25,069 nt of DNA from NCBI GenBank assembly GCA_035627835.1, contig DASPKX010000108.1, positions 1 through 25,069 of the forward strand. Reading direction: 5' to 3'. A program made the position numbers and the translations under genes. Each line of letters opens with the position of its first letter. Positions within the stretch are counted from its first letter, which is position 1. This DNA comes from DASPKX01 sp035627835. Its GTDB lineage: Bacteria > Verrucomicrobiota > Verrucomicrobiia > Limisphaerales > SXQI01. The notes beneath the pieces were generated by a model. It was not told the DNA's origin. It saw nothing but the letters and a program-made list of their open reading frames with translations, and made no database searches. Shown here one piece after another: positions 12,001 to 15,841 of the stretch.

Positions 12001-12209
12001 ATGCCATTACCGGGAATCTCAAAGGCGCCGGGATTGACGGTCGGGTTGGAGTCATTGCAGTCGCCCATAGTGAATGACCACCCATCCATGTCCATGTCGT
12101 CGAAGAATTGCGCGGATGCCCGTGGCGAAGACGCCGCCAGGAAGCAAGTGACGAAAATGAGCGTGAGCGCCGCTTGCAGGCGGCGCGCCGAAATGAGTTG
12201 TTCAGGCAT
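1..12209 (-). CDS. Giant secreted multidomain adhesin-like protein (C-terminus outside window)
   Basis: A single minus-strand frame stays open from an ATG at 12209 to the left edge, giving 4069 codons without a stop. An in-frame stop at 12252-12254 and no ATG between make 12209 the best start, although no Shine-Dalgarno is visible. Residues 1-34 form a Sec signal peptide: a basic start, the hydrophobic run AALTLIFVTCFLAA, and an ASA|Q cleavage site. Then follow four MopE-like metal-binding units (35-283), a cadherin-like domain, ten 101-residue repeats, an acidic run, a beta-helix-like region, two PA14-PKD-Big_2/propeller modules, a DUF11-like domain and 92-residue cadherin-like repeats. Such domains bind calcium and carbohydrate and build long surface stalks, so a giant adhesin or matrix protein is inferred. 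The anchoring end is missing, so the secretion route cannot be judged. It lies downstream of the sugar operon, same strand, 352 bp away. Confidence 0.9.
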   Translation of the reverse strand, partial: MPEQLISARRLQAALTLIFVTCFLAASSPRASAQFFDDMDMDGWSFTMGDCNDSNPTVNPGAFEIPGNGIDENCNGMGDDSFPESYTYYTDNDGDGYGNDSSPVESSNPFPGHAESLVGGDCDDSNAFVRPGMAEIPNDGLDNDCNPATPDIVNTFYVDSDFDGHGNPAASVISNDAEPPAGYTTFANADDCDDNDSSKHPGATEIVDNLIDEDCDGADLKTWFVDADADGYGNSASFIESNFQPPGYVANSEDCDDNNVSINPLGIEIPNNDVDENCDGEDLVTAVPEIVTPEDQTTDEDTAITGISVTVNYEGAPGLLDLRARSLHPAVVTDGDITVTGSGAEWQLSITPQPDVSGSAVIELEATDGIETVIATFNLHVQEVNDPPIANGDNFAAQEDEPVVVTSEDLITNDQTGPIGEVEQSLVILSIAPVTPGALVSTNASGDWVLSPPADFNGVAEFSYVVQDDPGAEAQGEIELFVSPVNDAPIAQADQFATDEDVPVVITHDDLLANDFPGPSDESEQSLAISVISPVTEGASVATNHFGQLVFTPPTNHVGVTLYSYTLVDAFAASSSGVIEITTTEVNDEPIAGVDGVTGGEDEEVEVDVEILLSNDLAGPGTEITQSLTFKNIKAKTAGATVTTNAVGKIILKGPKNHVGLVEFEYDLEDSEGAVTTGIVDLVTTAVNDAPLPELDLVSGNEDDDIEINLELLLSNDDPGAEDEATQSLMVKAIRALTPGATVTTNGAGKVILKGPKDHVGLVQFEYDVEDNEGGLSTGTIDLTTSAVNDAPLAEIDLVSGDEDADIEIEVESLLANDGPGADNETGQTLKLKGVRPLTAGATVSTNGAGKLVLKGPKDFVGVVQFEYDVEDNEGGLSTGTIDLTTAAVNDAPLAEIDLVNGDEDADIEIEVETLLANDGPGADNETGQTLKLKGVRALTPGATVSTNGAGKLVLKGPKDFVGVVQFEYDVEDNEGGLSTGTIDLTTSAVNDAPLAESDLVSGDEDADIEIEVETLLANDGPGADNETGQTLKLKGVRALTAGATVSTNGAGKLVLKGPKDFVGVVQFEYDVEDNEGGLSTGTIDLTTAAVNDAPLAEIDLVSGDEDADIEIAVESLLANDGPGADNETGQTLKLKGVRALTAGATVSTNGAGKIVLKGPKDFVGVVQFEYDVEDNEGGLSTGTIDLTTAAVNDAPLAEDDSFSTDEDSEFEFDLAALLNNDNPGAENESDQSLAVDFIIPLTEGAQVFTNGAGKIVLKGPKDHAGIVQFQYQLADNQGGKGNGLVSLLANALNDPPVPAADSLSTLEDVAIHFSSATVLGNDSAGPSNEVQALELLSVEEATTHGGVVVLNGDGSFTYTPPANFNGQDTVTYRVADVEGSEAEGAIEFTVTEVNDGPTAAHDIVPAAPDTSTDFSASMLLGNDTGGPADEAGQALQIMSVSPVGSRGGVLVWDADAQRVTYTPPAGFRGVDTFTYLVADNGTTAGAPAPQQASGTVQVLVGPVSASFWMNPAGGDWNDAVNWSDSILPTSESTAIVGLAGNYIITLDDGATVENLYIGGSGVQALLTAYASWSDDDEGDEDGDDREGEGDDEDDESDGAQLQTTLKVTGEMRLESGSGFLVYGSQVDIASAQLYGTTEIDAGVLLGSYVNHGVFTATSHSDVHAGFTNANTGVMRIVGREFGSGKLAFDRNVSNEGTIELTNEGADWEWAKLQITDGALLNSGTLTLSAGGGGERFLYAEVNNSGAINIHAKTTWSKADADHVNSGAINVGDDVEVALSQWGDSPSFLNSGTINVGQGTMDVNMDWTGLLTSSGSILIANGRLTIEGGEFQQTGGTVQGGSLVFESTSATLLSDYSLGDLELSHSTVSGSAKLTTQSDTYAVVHSSVVSNLVQNAGAIEITGQSAFQGGLTGFPDSALFLTATSDESATLVLGGAIFENHGLIDLLAESADHVAELTVNGELLNFGEITFAGPGESLLNAVLINEGGVFVNAAATIASADAPHLNSGTITVLNGGALELTHGGFSGFINEGSLSLLGGKLAISLQDPDAGVENRGGVHMEPGSQLLISSFLTNTPAAHLLVSGVLETGSGLFNSGLIDPAGTNAGSIAIRGPLVAFPSSKVYLDVVAPGQHDTISLDTAPQLRGSLELFGSAESLGLGDAVSLISYPLNTTRFDYVQGTSLDAGERFEVHYLPASLTVRVTDSPVDVLHGMVRRELFAGIPGGSISDMLRAPGFRTAPVLVSYQPTVDHFDLFADYGARFTGYITPPVSGEYQFYLAGDDSAALYLSSDENPVNAVLIAAVDSWTSEYEYNKPGVGPNISTNVLLEAGRSYYFEALHKQGPYGAGHIALAWRMPGAEPLTNGAPVIPSEYLSVRSPENPGINYPPYAHAGPDIAIYATAPGSVAVTLNGLESNDPEKQPLTYTWTGAFGEASGVQPTVDLPQGFHTVTLTVTDDFGGQSSDTVVVSVLKRLTAISVNPADATVQIGKTQQFEVVGAFSDGSEATLTGAESHDIPAVTYDRFVRAEGIGQIRGLAYDRARDRLWAYDPVAHVVRAFQGVLQAPAHSAVTPVTSFTPSVSDLHDGEYYAPTDLVYFTTGTNGFVAGFDASGNIVEQFDSGMAFCDDFTIVGDLFFVAGNSSAQMRVYKRTGPNAFEFVGMSAGDSWAAAYDEARNVIWILAYREDGQSDFKAYSPVTGLAVTGPFKGRYGINGRALAYAGEDTLIEGTHTGTANGFKLWRVWGAGKVEWSSSSPSVATIDNAGLATWRSAGESTITAKVGGHTAFAQLTATLNLTGVLKRERYDSVYGSSPSLQDLRLHPAFPHAPSYSDFIASLESQLGDSDNYGMRIRGHVVPPTTGDYVFHLASDDVAELWLSTDDQPVHARIIASTPEWTGVREYNKFPSAKSAPVYLEAGKKYYIETLMIEASIGDHVAVAWQKPGDGPVTDGADPISSEYLSFFGDYPAINQPPVADAGPNQRHVPAGAGTFGVTLDGSASRDPEELPMSYQWRSLRTLDPVAAVVSTQAIATLHLPIGVHEFELTVTDSTGASASDRTMVKVLPELVGVEYAKTNYSFFVGQTQQVAVHGRYSNGSVSNLPPYHPIAHSELILDRFVHGDELQRVDSLGYDPARDRLWVVDQLARELLIYEGLSSAAHGSSLPLIARKPYNFPGARDGEYSAAHDLFFVPTGNNGEIAAFDADGNFVEAFDSGLANVAGLSVAADLLQLTTGSASGVAMRRLGPGSYSVVGTNVFPGLAAAYDAKRALYWMAYWRPNGASFYIPWLPNGDVLGGLHFEPHRGPYGFTLAPGGIDTLIEGTHSGSQNGFRVFRFHGTTGYTQSLSPTNIVTAPAHGALFGLAPGQALLTATADGFAGSSTATVLPRPTNDLSVSIVASPRGYQQGENVRYTITVTNAGPDIAMDVLVDQFPGVSSLVLTNYTPAPFARGASNQITWKLDQLPPGQEAVFTSEVTPFPSVNGVWSMARVSSAGIDLVSSNDSLWLFTPKLLPPTAVGDVYTINEDSVLVVTNASGVLVNDTDPNGDTLSAIATSSPANGALQFSANGTFTYTPNPNFFGTNHFTYKASDGLLLSSNANVFIYVLPVNDAPVAHSNTLSVLEDGSVQFQLTGSDVDSSLLSFSIVQSPLNGAISSATGTNRYIYRPATNFFGSDQLRFMVTDGSLSNVATIRFTVAAVNDVPVAFSQHVNVAEDDSILITLNAIDVETPSLGYVIATPPTHGSIVRTAVPNVVRYVPLMNYHGNDSFSFKVNDGGAQSAPATVTINVTPLNDIPIARADTAEVNEDDSVLITLSGSDAEGQTLAATIVGEPENGTLSTTDDANVFRYQPNTNFFGSDLFTFTVSDGDAHSEAASIAITVHPVNDAPIAESGTATVNEDGEVEITLAASDVEGSDLTYIIVAEPGQGTLTATAVSNVFTYKPAADYTGSDSFSFEVNDGELGSGSAVVTIDVTPVNDAPVGLAANVEVNEDNTVLITMSGSDTEGQSLTGIITAEPVNGTLTATEEANVYRYQPNTNFFGSDLITFTVNDGEADSEAAAIVITVHPVNDAPVAHSGT
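27..1679 (-). repeat. Second cadherin-like array, 276-bp (92-aa) period, running off the window
   Basis: The joint encoding PVNDAP recurs at 27, 303, 579, 855, 1131, 1404 and about 1680, so five units are 276 bp and one (1131-1403) is 273 bp. Units share NEDxxVxITLxGSDxEG, an xPxNGTLT strand, YxPxTNFFGSDxFTFTVxDG and TVxPVNDAP. They belong to the tandem cadherin-like family (PF17963-like) and are shorter than the 303-bp units. Units 27-302 and 579-854 resemble each other more than their neighbours, and 303-578 resembles 855-1130, giving an alternating pattern. The array continues beyond base 1. Confidence 0.88.
1690..2084 (-). other. DUF11-like domain of the giant protein
   Basis: A stretch of about 120 residues beginning NDLSVSIVASPRGYQQGENV and continuing RYTITVTNAGPDIAMDVLV. 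This matches the DUF11 (CARDB-like) pattern of 'ND/ADLSV...G..v.YtitvtNaGPs.A.nV.v.d' found in large bacterial surface proteins. It separates the PA14 modules from the C-terminal cadherin-like array and is probably a beta-sandwich spacer. Confidence 0.75.
2085..3841 (-). repeat. PA14-PKD-Big_2/propeller module, copy 2
   Basis: Second copy of the module, about 1.77 kb downstream of the first, with the same domain order. PA14 contains IRGHVVPPTTGDYVFHLASD and YLEAGKKYYIETLM. PKD contains DGSASRDPEELPMSYQW. The Big_2 first half is at about 2920-3045 (SFFVGQTQQVAVHGRYSNGS). The propeller (about 2213-2915) contains YDPARDRLWVVDQ. The Big_2 remainder ends ALLTATADGFAGSSTATV near 2085. Matching anchors such as DTLIEGTHTGTANGF in copy 1 and DTLIEGTHSGSQNGF in copy 2 lie about 1768 bp apart. 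The copies are diverged, so the duplication is old. Confidence 0.75.
3842..5600 (-). repeat. PA14-PKD-Big_2/propeller module, copy 1
   Basis: First (N-terminal) copy of a duplicated module. It starts with a PA14-like domain (about 5080-5600) with the segments FTGYITPPVSGEYQFYLAGD, DSAALYLSSDENP and LLEAGRSYYFEALHKQG. A PKD domain follows (about 4800-5055, NDPEKQPLTYTWTG to HTVTLTVTDDFGG). Next is the first half of a Big_2 domain (about 4690-4805, AISVNPADATVQIGKTQQFE), then about 230 residues of NHL/SMP-30-like propeller repeats (about 3996-4687, with YDRARDRLWAYDP). The second Big_2 half closes it (3842-3995, WSSSSPSVATIDNAGLATW). PA14 domains bind carbohydrate; PKD and Big_2 are adhesive spacers. 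Confidence 0.75.
5860..7400 (-). other. Asn/Ser/Gly-rich beta-helix-like region of the giant protein
   Basis: About 500 residues of short irregular repeats with the rhythm N-S/E-G-x-I-x-hydrophobic, for example NSGTINVGQGTMDV, NSGAINIHA, NEGTIELTN and NSGTITVLNGGALEL. The pattern of a turn followed by short alternating strands is typical of right-handed beta-helix passengers, as in filamentous haemagglutinin or autotransporter-like proteins. It ends in a segment (about 5600-5860) containing SKVYLDVVAPGQHDTISLD, which closes many such passenger regions. No catalytic motif is visible. A structural stalk role is inferred. Confidence 0.6.
7411..7700 (-). other. GGDWND..NW segment followed by acidic low-complexity run
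   Basis: After the 303-bp array the protein reads FWMNPAGGDWNDAVNW, then an IVGLAGNYIITLDDGATV strand region. This resembles the start of the beta-helical passenger repeats often seen in verrucomicrobial and planctomycete autotransporter-like proteins. Immediately after it (7411-7494) comes a run of about 25 residues that is almost all Asp, Glu and Gly, with one Arg. The run is in frame and keeps the giant ORF open. It may be a calcium-binding or flexible hinge segment; that is inference. Confidence 0.65.
8022..11051 (-). repeat. Ten tandem 303-bp repeats (101-aa cadherin-like units)
   Basis: The conserved joint encoding VNDAP/VNDxP recurs at 8022, 8325, 8628, 8931, 9234, 9537, 9840, 10143, 10446, 10749 and 11052, so every one of ten units is exactly 303 bp. 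Units between 8628 and 9840 are nearly identical: by eye about nine bases in ten match, mostly with synonymous differences. Units toward both ends diverge strongly at DNA and protein level but keep the same length. Core protein motifs are DEDADIEIEVESLLANDGPG, TLKLKGVR, TNGAGKLVLKGPKDFVG and VQFEYDVEDNEGG. These are bacterial cadherin-like/Ig-like units of the Cadherin_5 kind; the acidic DED and NDxPG segments are likely interdomain calcium ligands. Confidence 0.93.
11055..11359 (-). other. Single cadherin-like domain before the repeat array
   Basis: After the MopE units comes one beta-sandwich of about 100 residues. It opens with TPEDQTTDEDTAITGISVTV, contains a Val/Thr-rich core with the segment WQLSITPQPDVSGSAVIELE, and ends in EVNDPP. 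This is the 'DEDTA...VNDAP' type of cadherin-like/VCBS-region repeat. Its length is close to that of the following 101-residue units but its sequence is clearly of another subtype, so it is not counted in the array. Confidence 0.65.
11360..12107 (-). other. Four MopE-like metal-binding / calcium-loop units in the giant protein
   Basis: Residues about 35-283 of the giant protein hold four units. Each has an acidic loop of the DxDxDGxG kind (DNDGDGYGN, DSDFDGHGN, DADADGYGN, and a weaker first copy DDMDMDGW) followed by DCDDsN...PG..EIp.NgiDeDCDG. The paired cysteines sit near residues 51/74, 122/144, 192/214 and 255/277. This is the pattern of the putative metal-binding motif family named after the copper-binding protein MopE (PF11617); the acidic loops resemble thrombospondin type-3 calcium loops. 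Each cysteine pair is presumably a disulfide or metal site outside the cell. The family assignment is from memory of the motif. Confidence 0.8.
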
Positions 12210-12561
12210 AGTCCAACACCAACCGCAGCGATGCAGACTCCAAGGCCCTGTTCAACCACTCCAACCCGACCGTTGCATGGATTCTGCGCGCTCTGAGGTG
12301 CGTGTCTTTTGTTACCTGGGAGAGAAAGCGCTGCCGTTATGCGCTTAGCGAATCACCAGATGTGCCCGTTTGTAGCTGAATAAGGGTGGGAGCGCAAGCG
12401 GCAATCAGGAATTCCCGGAGCTTGCATCAGGCAGGCTGCTCTTGCGTTTAGTTTGACCCGCACGGTTCCGGGCGGATTGAATGCCTCTGAATTGCTCCGC
12501 CCGTTTGAAGAGCTTCCAAGGTCATGATGGCGTGGCTAGACGGAGCCAAACCATTTGAGCG
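12210..12561. other. Intergenic gap between the sugar operon and the giant gene
   Basis: These 352 bp contain no convincing gene. For the giant gene (minus strand) a weak promoter-like pair can be proposed: TTGCGC at 12392-12397 and TACAAA at 12369-12374 with a 17-base spacer. It matches the sigma-70 consensus at only 3/6 and 4/6 positions, so it is a guess. A long 5' untranslated leader of about 150 bases would follow. A hairpin at 12469-12503 could end the upstream operon. Confidence 0.5.
12469..12503 (-). terminator. Possible hairpin after the sugar operon
   Basis: An 8-bp perfect stem (CGGGCGGA pairing with TCCGCCCG) encloses a 19-base loop, 59 bases past the stop codon of the histidine phosphatase gene. 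No run of T follows on the minus strand, so it is not a canonical intrinsic terminator. It may be a processing or stabilising hairpin. Confidence 0.3.
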
Positions 12562-13170
12562 TTACGCGGGAAGCAAAGGCGGAGTAATGTTCAACGCGGT
12601 CAACTCCACCCAATTTTCCCAAACATTCAGGATTGATATCGAGCCAGGGCTGATTTGCAGGCGGCCATAGAAGTCCAGGCTCATCCCTAAATAGTACATC
12701 AGCGCGGCGCGAATCGGGTCCGCGTGGCCGAATACGGCCATATGACCATCAGGAAATTTCGCCCGCAAACTTTCGACGCATGCGCACATGCGGGCCTGCA
12801 CTTCGAGCATCGACTCTCCGTTCGGGATCCTCCCTCCGAGTCGGAAGGAATTCCAAAGCGCCCAACGGGGGTCTCGGCTGAGTTGGCCATGAGTCATGCC
12901 GGTCCAGTCCCCGAAGCTTACCTCAAGTAGTCCATCAAGGGTCTCCACAGTCAGGCCGGAGAGTTTTGCAAACGGCTCTGCCGTCTCCCGAGCCCGTTCC
13001 AATGGGCTGCTAAAGATTTTCGTGATCGGATAGCGGCGCAGCATGGCAGCGGCGGCTGCGGCTTGGGCGATTCCTTCCGCGTTCAGGTGAACACCATGAG
13101 TGCGCCCTGCGATCCGGTCTGAAGCAAGGAATGGGTTTGCTCCATGGCGAACAAAGTAGAAGACGCTCAT
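12562..13170 (-). CDS. Histidine phosphatase family protein (phosphoglycerate mutase-like)
   Basis: This 202-residue protein has the full histidine phosphatase signature. It starts FYFVRHGAN with the catalytic His at residue 9, continues FSSPLERARETA (residues 53-64) with phosphate-binding arginines and LLEVSFGDWTG with the acid Glu at 83, and has a second catalytic His in FGHADPIRA at 149. The length is normal for the small single-domain branch (CobC/PhoE/GpmB-like). These cytoplasmic enzymes remove or move phosphate on small molecules through a phosphohistidine. It is the last gene of the operon, 23 bp after the glycoside hydrolase gene. In this setting a sugar phosphate or inositol phosphate is a reasonable substrate, but the sequence alone does not show which. 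Confidence 0.85.
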   Translation of the reverse strand: MSVFYFVRHGANPFLASDRIAGRTHGVHLNAEGIAQAAAAAAMLRRYPITKIFSSPLERARETAEPFAKLSGLTVETLDGLLEVSFGDWTGMTHGQLSRDPRWALWNSFRLGGRIPNGESMLEVQARMCACVESLRAKFPDGHMAVFGHADPIRAALMYYLGMSLDFYGRLQISPGSISILNVWENWVELTALNITPPLLPA

Positions 13171-13193
13171 CTTGCTACGCCAAGGTCTTGACC

Positions 13194-14171
13194 TCAGCCC
13201 ACGAGAGTGCGTTCGCCGATCTTAACTTCGGCGCGCGAGCCGAGATGCGGGTTGCGATCCACCGGATTGTTGCTGATCTTTCCGGGTGGCGCATAGCGGC
13301 GGACCATCTCGACGCAGAACTCAGCGAACTCTTCGATCTTCTGTGGCGGGCTCGTGTAATGCGGCTCAATGCCGCGATGCTCAGGAGTGAAGCAGAAGGT
13401 TACCGTGACGTCGAAGTCCTTCAGCGCTTCCATCTGGCGGTCAAACCACTCGATCGCGCCCTCGCGATAGCGATCGGCCCAGCTCAATCCGGTGCGCAGA
13501 TATTTGACGCCAAGCTTCTTCATCCACGCCACAGCATCATGGAGGCGATGGTCATGGTAATGAAACCATTGGCACAACCCGATGGCTGGGGTGTATTCCG
13601 GAAATTGCTCCAAAGCGCGCTTCGGTGTCCCATCCTCCTTCAACAACCCCATGTAGAAGTGCCGATAGTAGGAAGAGCCTTCAGCCTCACGGTGACGTGT
13701 TGTGGCAGGCCAGGCGCGAGGCAAATCATAGAGGCTGTACCAGTGGACGCGCGGCGCGCGATCTATGAGCAACTCAGCGCTCCGGCGCAGTCCAAACTCC
13801 TGGACCTCTTCAGCTCCAAACGTCGAGATTCCAACCTCAGAGACCCAAATAGGCAATTCAGTCACCCCCCTGATTTCGTCGAGTTTTGATGGCCACTCGT
13901 GGATTTGCCAGTGGTTCCAATCCAGAGGGAATCCATGCACCGCCACGGCGTCGAGTTCATCCAGAACTCCTTTGCGGCGCATATTCTCCATGTAACCTGC
14001 GTCGATGGGGGATATCCCGCCGAGCACCTTCGGCAACGCTGGATTCTCCCGCTTAATCGCGCGCGCGGCCTCCTTCACCATCTCCGCGAAAATTGTCCAA
14101 TCCTGATCAACCTGGAAGTCCCAATGCGACTTGTTATTGGGCTCGTTCCATATCATTGCTGCTTCAACCAT
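13194..14171 (-). CDS. Clan-A (GH39-like) glycoside hydrolase with permuted barrel order
   Basis: The protein has 325 residues. MVEAAMIWNEPNN opens it, placing the probable acid/base Glu at residue 10. WVSEVG carries the probable nucleophile Glu at 112, and VHWYSLYDLPRAW follows. These are the fourth, seventh and eighth barrel strands of a retaining (beta/alpha)8 glycosidase. The segment that normally comes first, LGVKYLRTGLSWADRY...VTVTFCFTPEHRG...EEFAEFCVEMVRRYAP, lies at residues 220-295, after the catalytic half. No start codon exists further upstream in frame and the preceding gene ends 14 bp away, so the short N-terminus is real. No signal peptide is present, so it acts in the cytoplasm. 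The substrate is unknown; a trimming or transglycosylating role in glycoside assembly is inferred. Confidence 0.7.
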   Translation of the reverse strand: MVEAAMIWNEPNNKSHWDFQVDQDWTIFAEMVKEAARAIKRENPALPKVLGGISPIDAGYMENMRRKGVLDELDAVAVHGFPLDWNHWQIHEWPSKLDEIRGVTELPIWVSEVGISTFGAEEVQEFGLRRSAELLIDRAPRVHWYSLYDLPRAWPATTRHREAEGSSYYRHFYMGLLKEDGTPKRALEQFPEYTPAIGLCQWFHYHDHRLHDAVAWMKKLGVKYLRTGLSWADRYREGAIEWFDRQMEALKDFDVTVTFCFTPEHRGIEPHYTSPPQKIEEFAEFCVEMVRRYAPPGKISNNPVDRNPHLGSRAEVKIGERTLVG

Positions 14172-14185
14172 ATAGAGTGTGGGAG

Positions 14186-14974
14186 TTAAACTTTTGGGGG
14201 ATAGACAGCGCCGTTCTCGCCTTCAACGGCGCGGCAGAGATAAACTTCTTCCTCGGCGCGCTCGAGGATTTTAAATCCTGAACTGCGTAGGAGCGCCTCG
14301 GTGCAAGCGCGGTTTGGCGTCCACCAATTGGTCGGGTCGCCCGTGTATTTCTTCTCGATAAAGTGCATCTTGGGATACCCCGGTTCATTGAATATATCCC
14401 GCTCGGAGAACGGGTAATCGTCCTCCAACTCCACGACCTCCTCGCTCCCCCGCTGCATAGATTGGAACAAGAACAGATCCTTGGCCACATGCTCATGGAT
14501 GAGATCAAGAGCCAGCAGCGGGTGCCGGAGGTGGTAAAACACACCCATAAAGATGACGAGATCGAACTTCTCGCGCAGCGCGCCCACTTCGTAGACGGAC
14601 ATCTTGTGGAACTCAATTTCTTCGCCCACAACCTGGGCGGCAAAGTTCGCTTGGTTTAAGTATTGATCGTCGAAATCAATCGCCACGACGCGCTGGGCGC
14701 CGCGCCGCTTCATTTCAAGGGAGTAGAAGCCTGCATTGCAGCCGATATCGAGGACGCTCTTGCCCGTGAGATCCGTCGGGAGGGCGTGTGCAAAGTTCTT
14801 GAACTTAAACGCCGGATAGTCACCCAGGAAATGGTTCGGCGCGGTCCAAACGCCGCGCAGGTTCATATTGTGGAACCATTGGCCTAACTCGGAAACACGT
14901 TGCCGAATTTGGTCCTGCGTCCATTCCCTCCGCCCGGTTGGACGGCGCGGCTCAGCGGTCAAGGTGTTGCTCAT
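14186..14974 (-). CDS. SAM-dependent methyltransferase, CmoB/DUF1698-like
   Basis: This 262-residue class I methyltransferase has motif I VLDIGCNAGFYS (residues 74-85), the acidic end of strand 2 AIDFDD (98-103) and motif IV region VIFMGVFYHLRHP. The N-terminal helix with WFHNMNLRGVWTAP and the 'GVFYHLRHPL' stretch are like CmoB and DUF1698 proteins, but the company of glycosyltransferases argues for a small sugar or cyclitol substrate and not tRNA. From memory it resembles the TIGR04290 (Rta_06860) methyltransferase family; this was not searched. Its ATG overlaps the stop of the nucleotidyltransferase gene by 4 bp (ATGA), indicating translational coupling. The C-terminus is complete. Confidence 0.85.
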   Translation of the reverse strand: MSNTLTAEPRRPTGRREWTQDQIRQRVSELGQWFHNMNLRGVWTAPNHFLGDYPAFKFKNFAHALPTDLTGKSVLDIGCNAGFYSLEMKRRGAQRVVAIDFDDQYLNQANFAAQVVGEEIEFHKMSVYEVGALREKFDLVIFMGVFYHLRHPLLALDLIHEHVAKDLFLFQSMQRGSEEVVELEDDYPFSERDIFNEPGYPKMHFIEKKYTGDPTNWWTPNRACTEALLRSSGFKILERAEEEVYLCRAVEGENGAVYPPKV

Positions 14975-15840
14975 AACTTAGTTGATTCAGGTTTGCCCGG
15001 CAGCAGAGAAGAGCCATCAATTTCCATGCGGACAGGGCGTCCACTTTGCTGCTCCGCAAGAGCCCGGGCGCTCCGGGCCAGTGAAGGATTGGGCGGCGCT
15101 AGTCGGGAGTTTGAAGCTTTGCTGCCTAAGAGGTGAATGGCTTCACGGTAGCCATTTAGAGTGCCCACATCGACATAGGCGCGCCCGAGTGGAACCCCAC
15201 GCGCCTTCCCTCCCCGTCTGAGGTATTCGTTCACCAAAGTGCCGATATATTCATCCTGGCGCCCGGGAGATTGCCAAAGGTCGTACAGCTCGCGAAGGGT
15301 TCTGCCGGGCATCTTGAAGGCGCCCCACACCCAATTCGAGCGAGCGTTCTTTTGCTTCACCTGGATTTCTTCGACGTGCCCATCCTCAGCTACGACGACA
15401 GCATCGAATAATTCCGGCCGCTCCACCGGGAAAAGCAAAAACGAGAGAAGATCATTAGGAAGGCTCGTGAGCGCATCTTCAGGAAACCAAATGGTGTCCG
15501 GCAGCCCGACGAGCACCTGCTCCTCCGGTTCAATGAACGGCACCGCGCGAAAGATCGCATCGCAGAGCCCCGAAGGTTTGTCCTGAACCACGTAGGAAAT
15601 ACGTGCTCCGCCAATGCTGCCGCCGTAATAACCGATGATGTCAGATTTGCCCGGGCTGATCACAAAGCAGAGCTTGTCGGCCCCTGCGATGATCATCCGC
15701 TCAATCAAATACTCGCTCACGGCCCGCGGGCGCTCGGTCTCCTTCTCATCCATGCGGCTGCCAACAGGCAGAAGCTCTTTGGAAAAAGCCAGAGGTTGGA
15801 TGCGGCTGCCTGAGCCTGCTGCTGGTATTATTCCCCACAT
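14971..15840 (-). CDS. Sugar nucleotidyltransferase (RfbA/GalU-type fold)
   Basis: The true start is the ATG at 15840, giving 289 residues that begin MWGIIPAAGSGSRIQPLAF and continue SKELLPV. This is the signature nucleotide-binding loop (G-x-G-x-R...K) of the NTP-transferase family that joins a sugar 1-phosphate to a nucleoside triphosphate. An upstream in-frame extension to 15975 exists but would lie inside the preceding gene and adds no homologous sequence. Later motifs include VLVGLPDTIWF (the metal-binding Asp), VWGAFKMPG and GRAYVDVGTLNGY, all typical of the family. The enzyme presumably makes the NDP-sugar used by the neighbouring transferases. The start is 1 bp after the previous stop and the end overlaps the methyltransferase start. 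Confidence 0.88.
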   Translation of the reverse strand: MWGIIPAAGSGSRIQPLAFSKELLPVGSRMDEKETERPRAVSEYLIERMIIAGADKLCFVISPGKSDIIGYYGGSIGGARISYVVQDKPSGLCDAIFRAVPFIEPEEQVLVGLPDTIWFPEDALTSLPNDLLSFLLFPVERPELFDAVVVAEDGHVEEIQVKQKNARSNWVWGAFKMPGRTLRELYDLWQSPGRQDEYIGTLVNEYLRRGGKARGVPLGRAYVDVGTLNGYREAIHLLGSKASNSRLAPPNPSLARSARALAEQQSGRPVRMEIDGSSLLPGKPESTKL

Positions 15841-15841
15841 A

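Noticed and set aside
11750..12259. A 169-residue minus-strand ORF overlapping the start of the giant gene
   Set aside because: It is in another frame of the same strand; the frame from 12209 has a signal peptide and regular MopE units, so this one is a shadow.
12210..12561. A small gene or structured RNA in the gap before the giant gene
   Set aside because: No ORF with a plausible start and protein character and no recognisable RNA fold were seen, apart from one hairpin without a T-run.
13131..13889. A 252-residue plus-strand ORF
   Set aside because: It lies opposite the glycoside hydrolase and the start of the phosphatase gene, which have clear catalytic motifs; its own sequence matches nothing recognisable.
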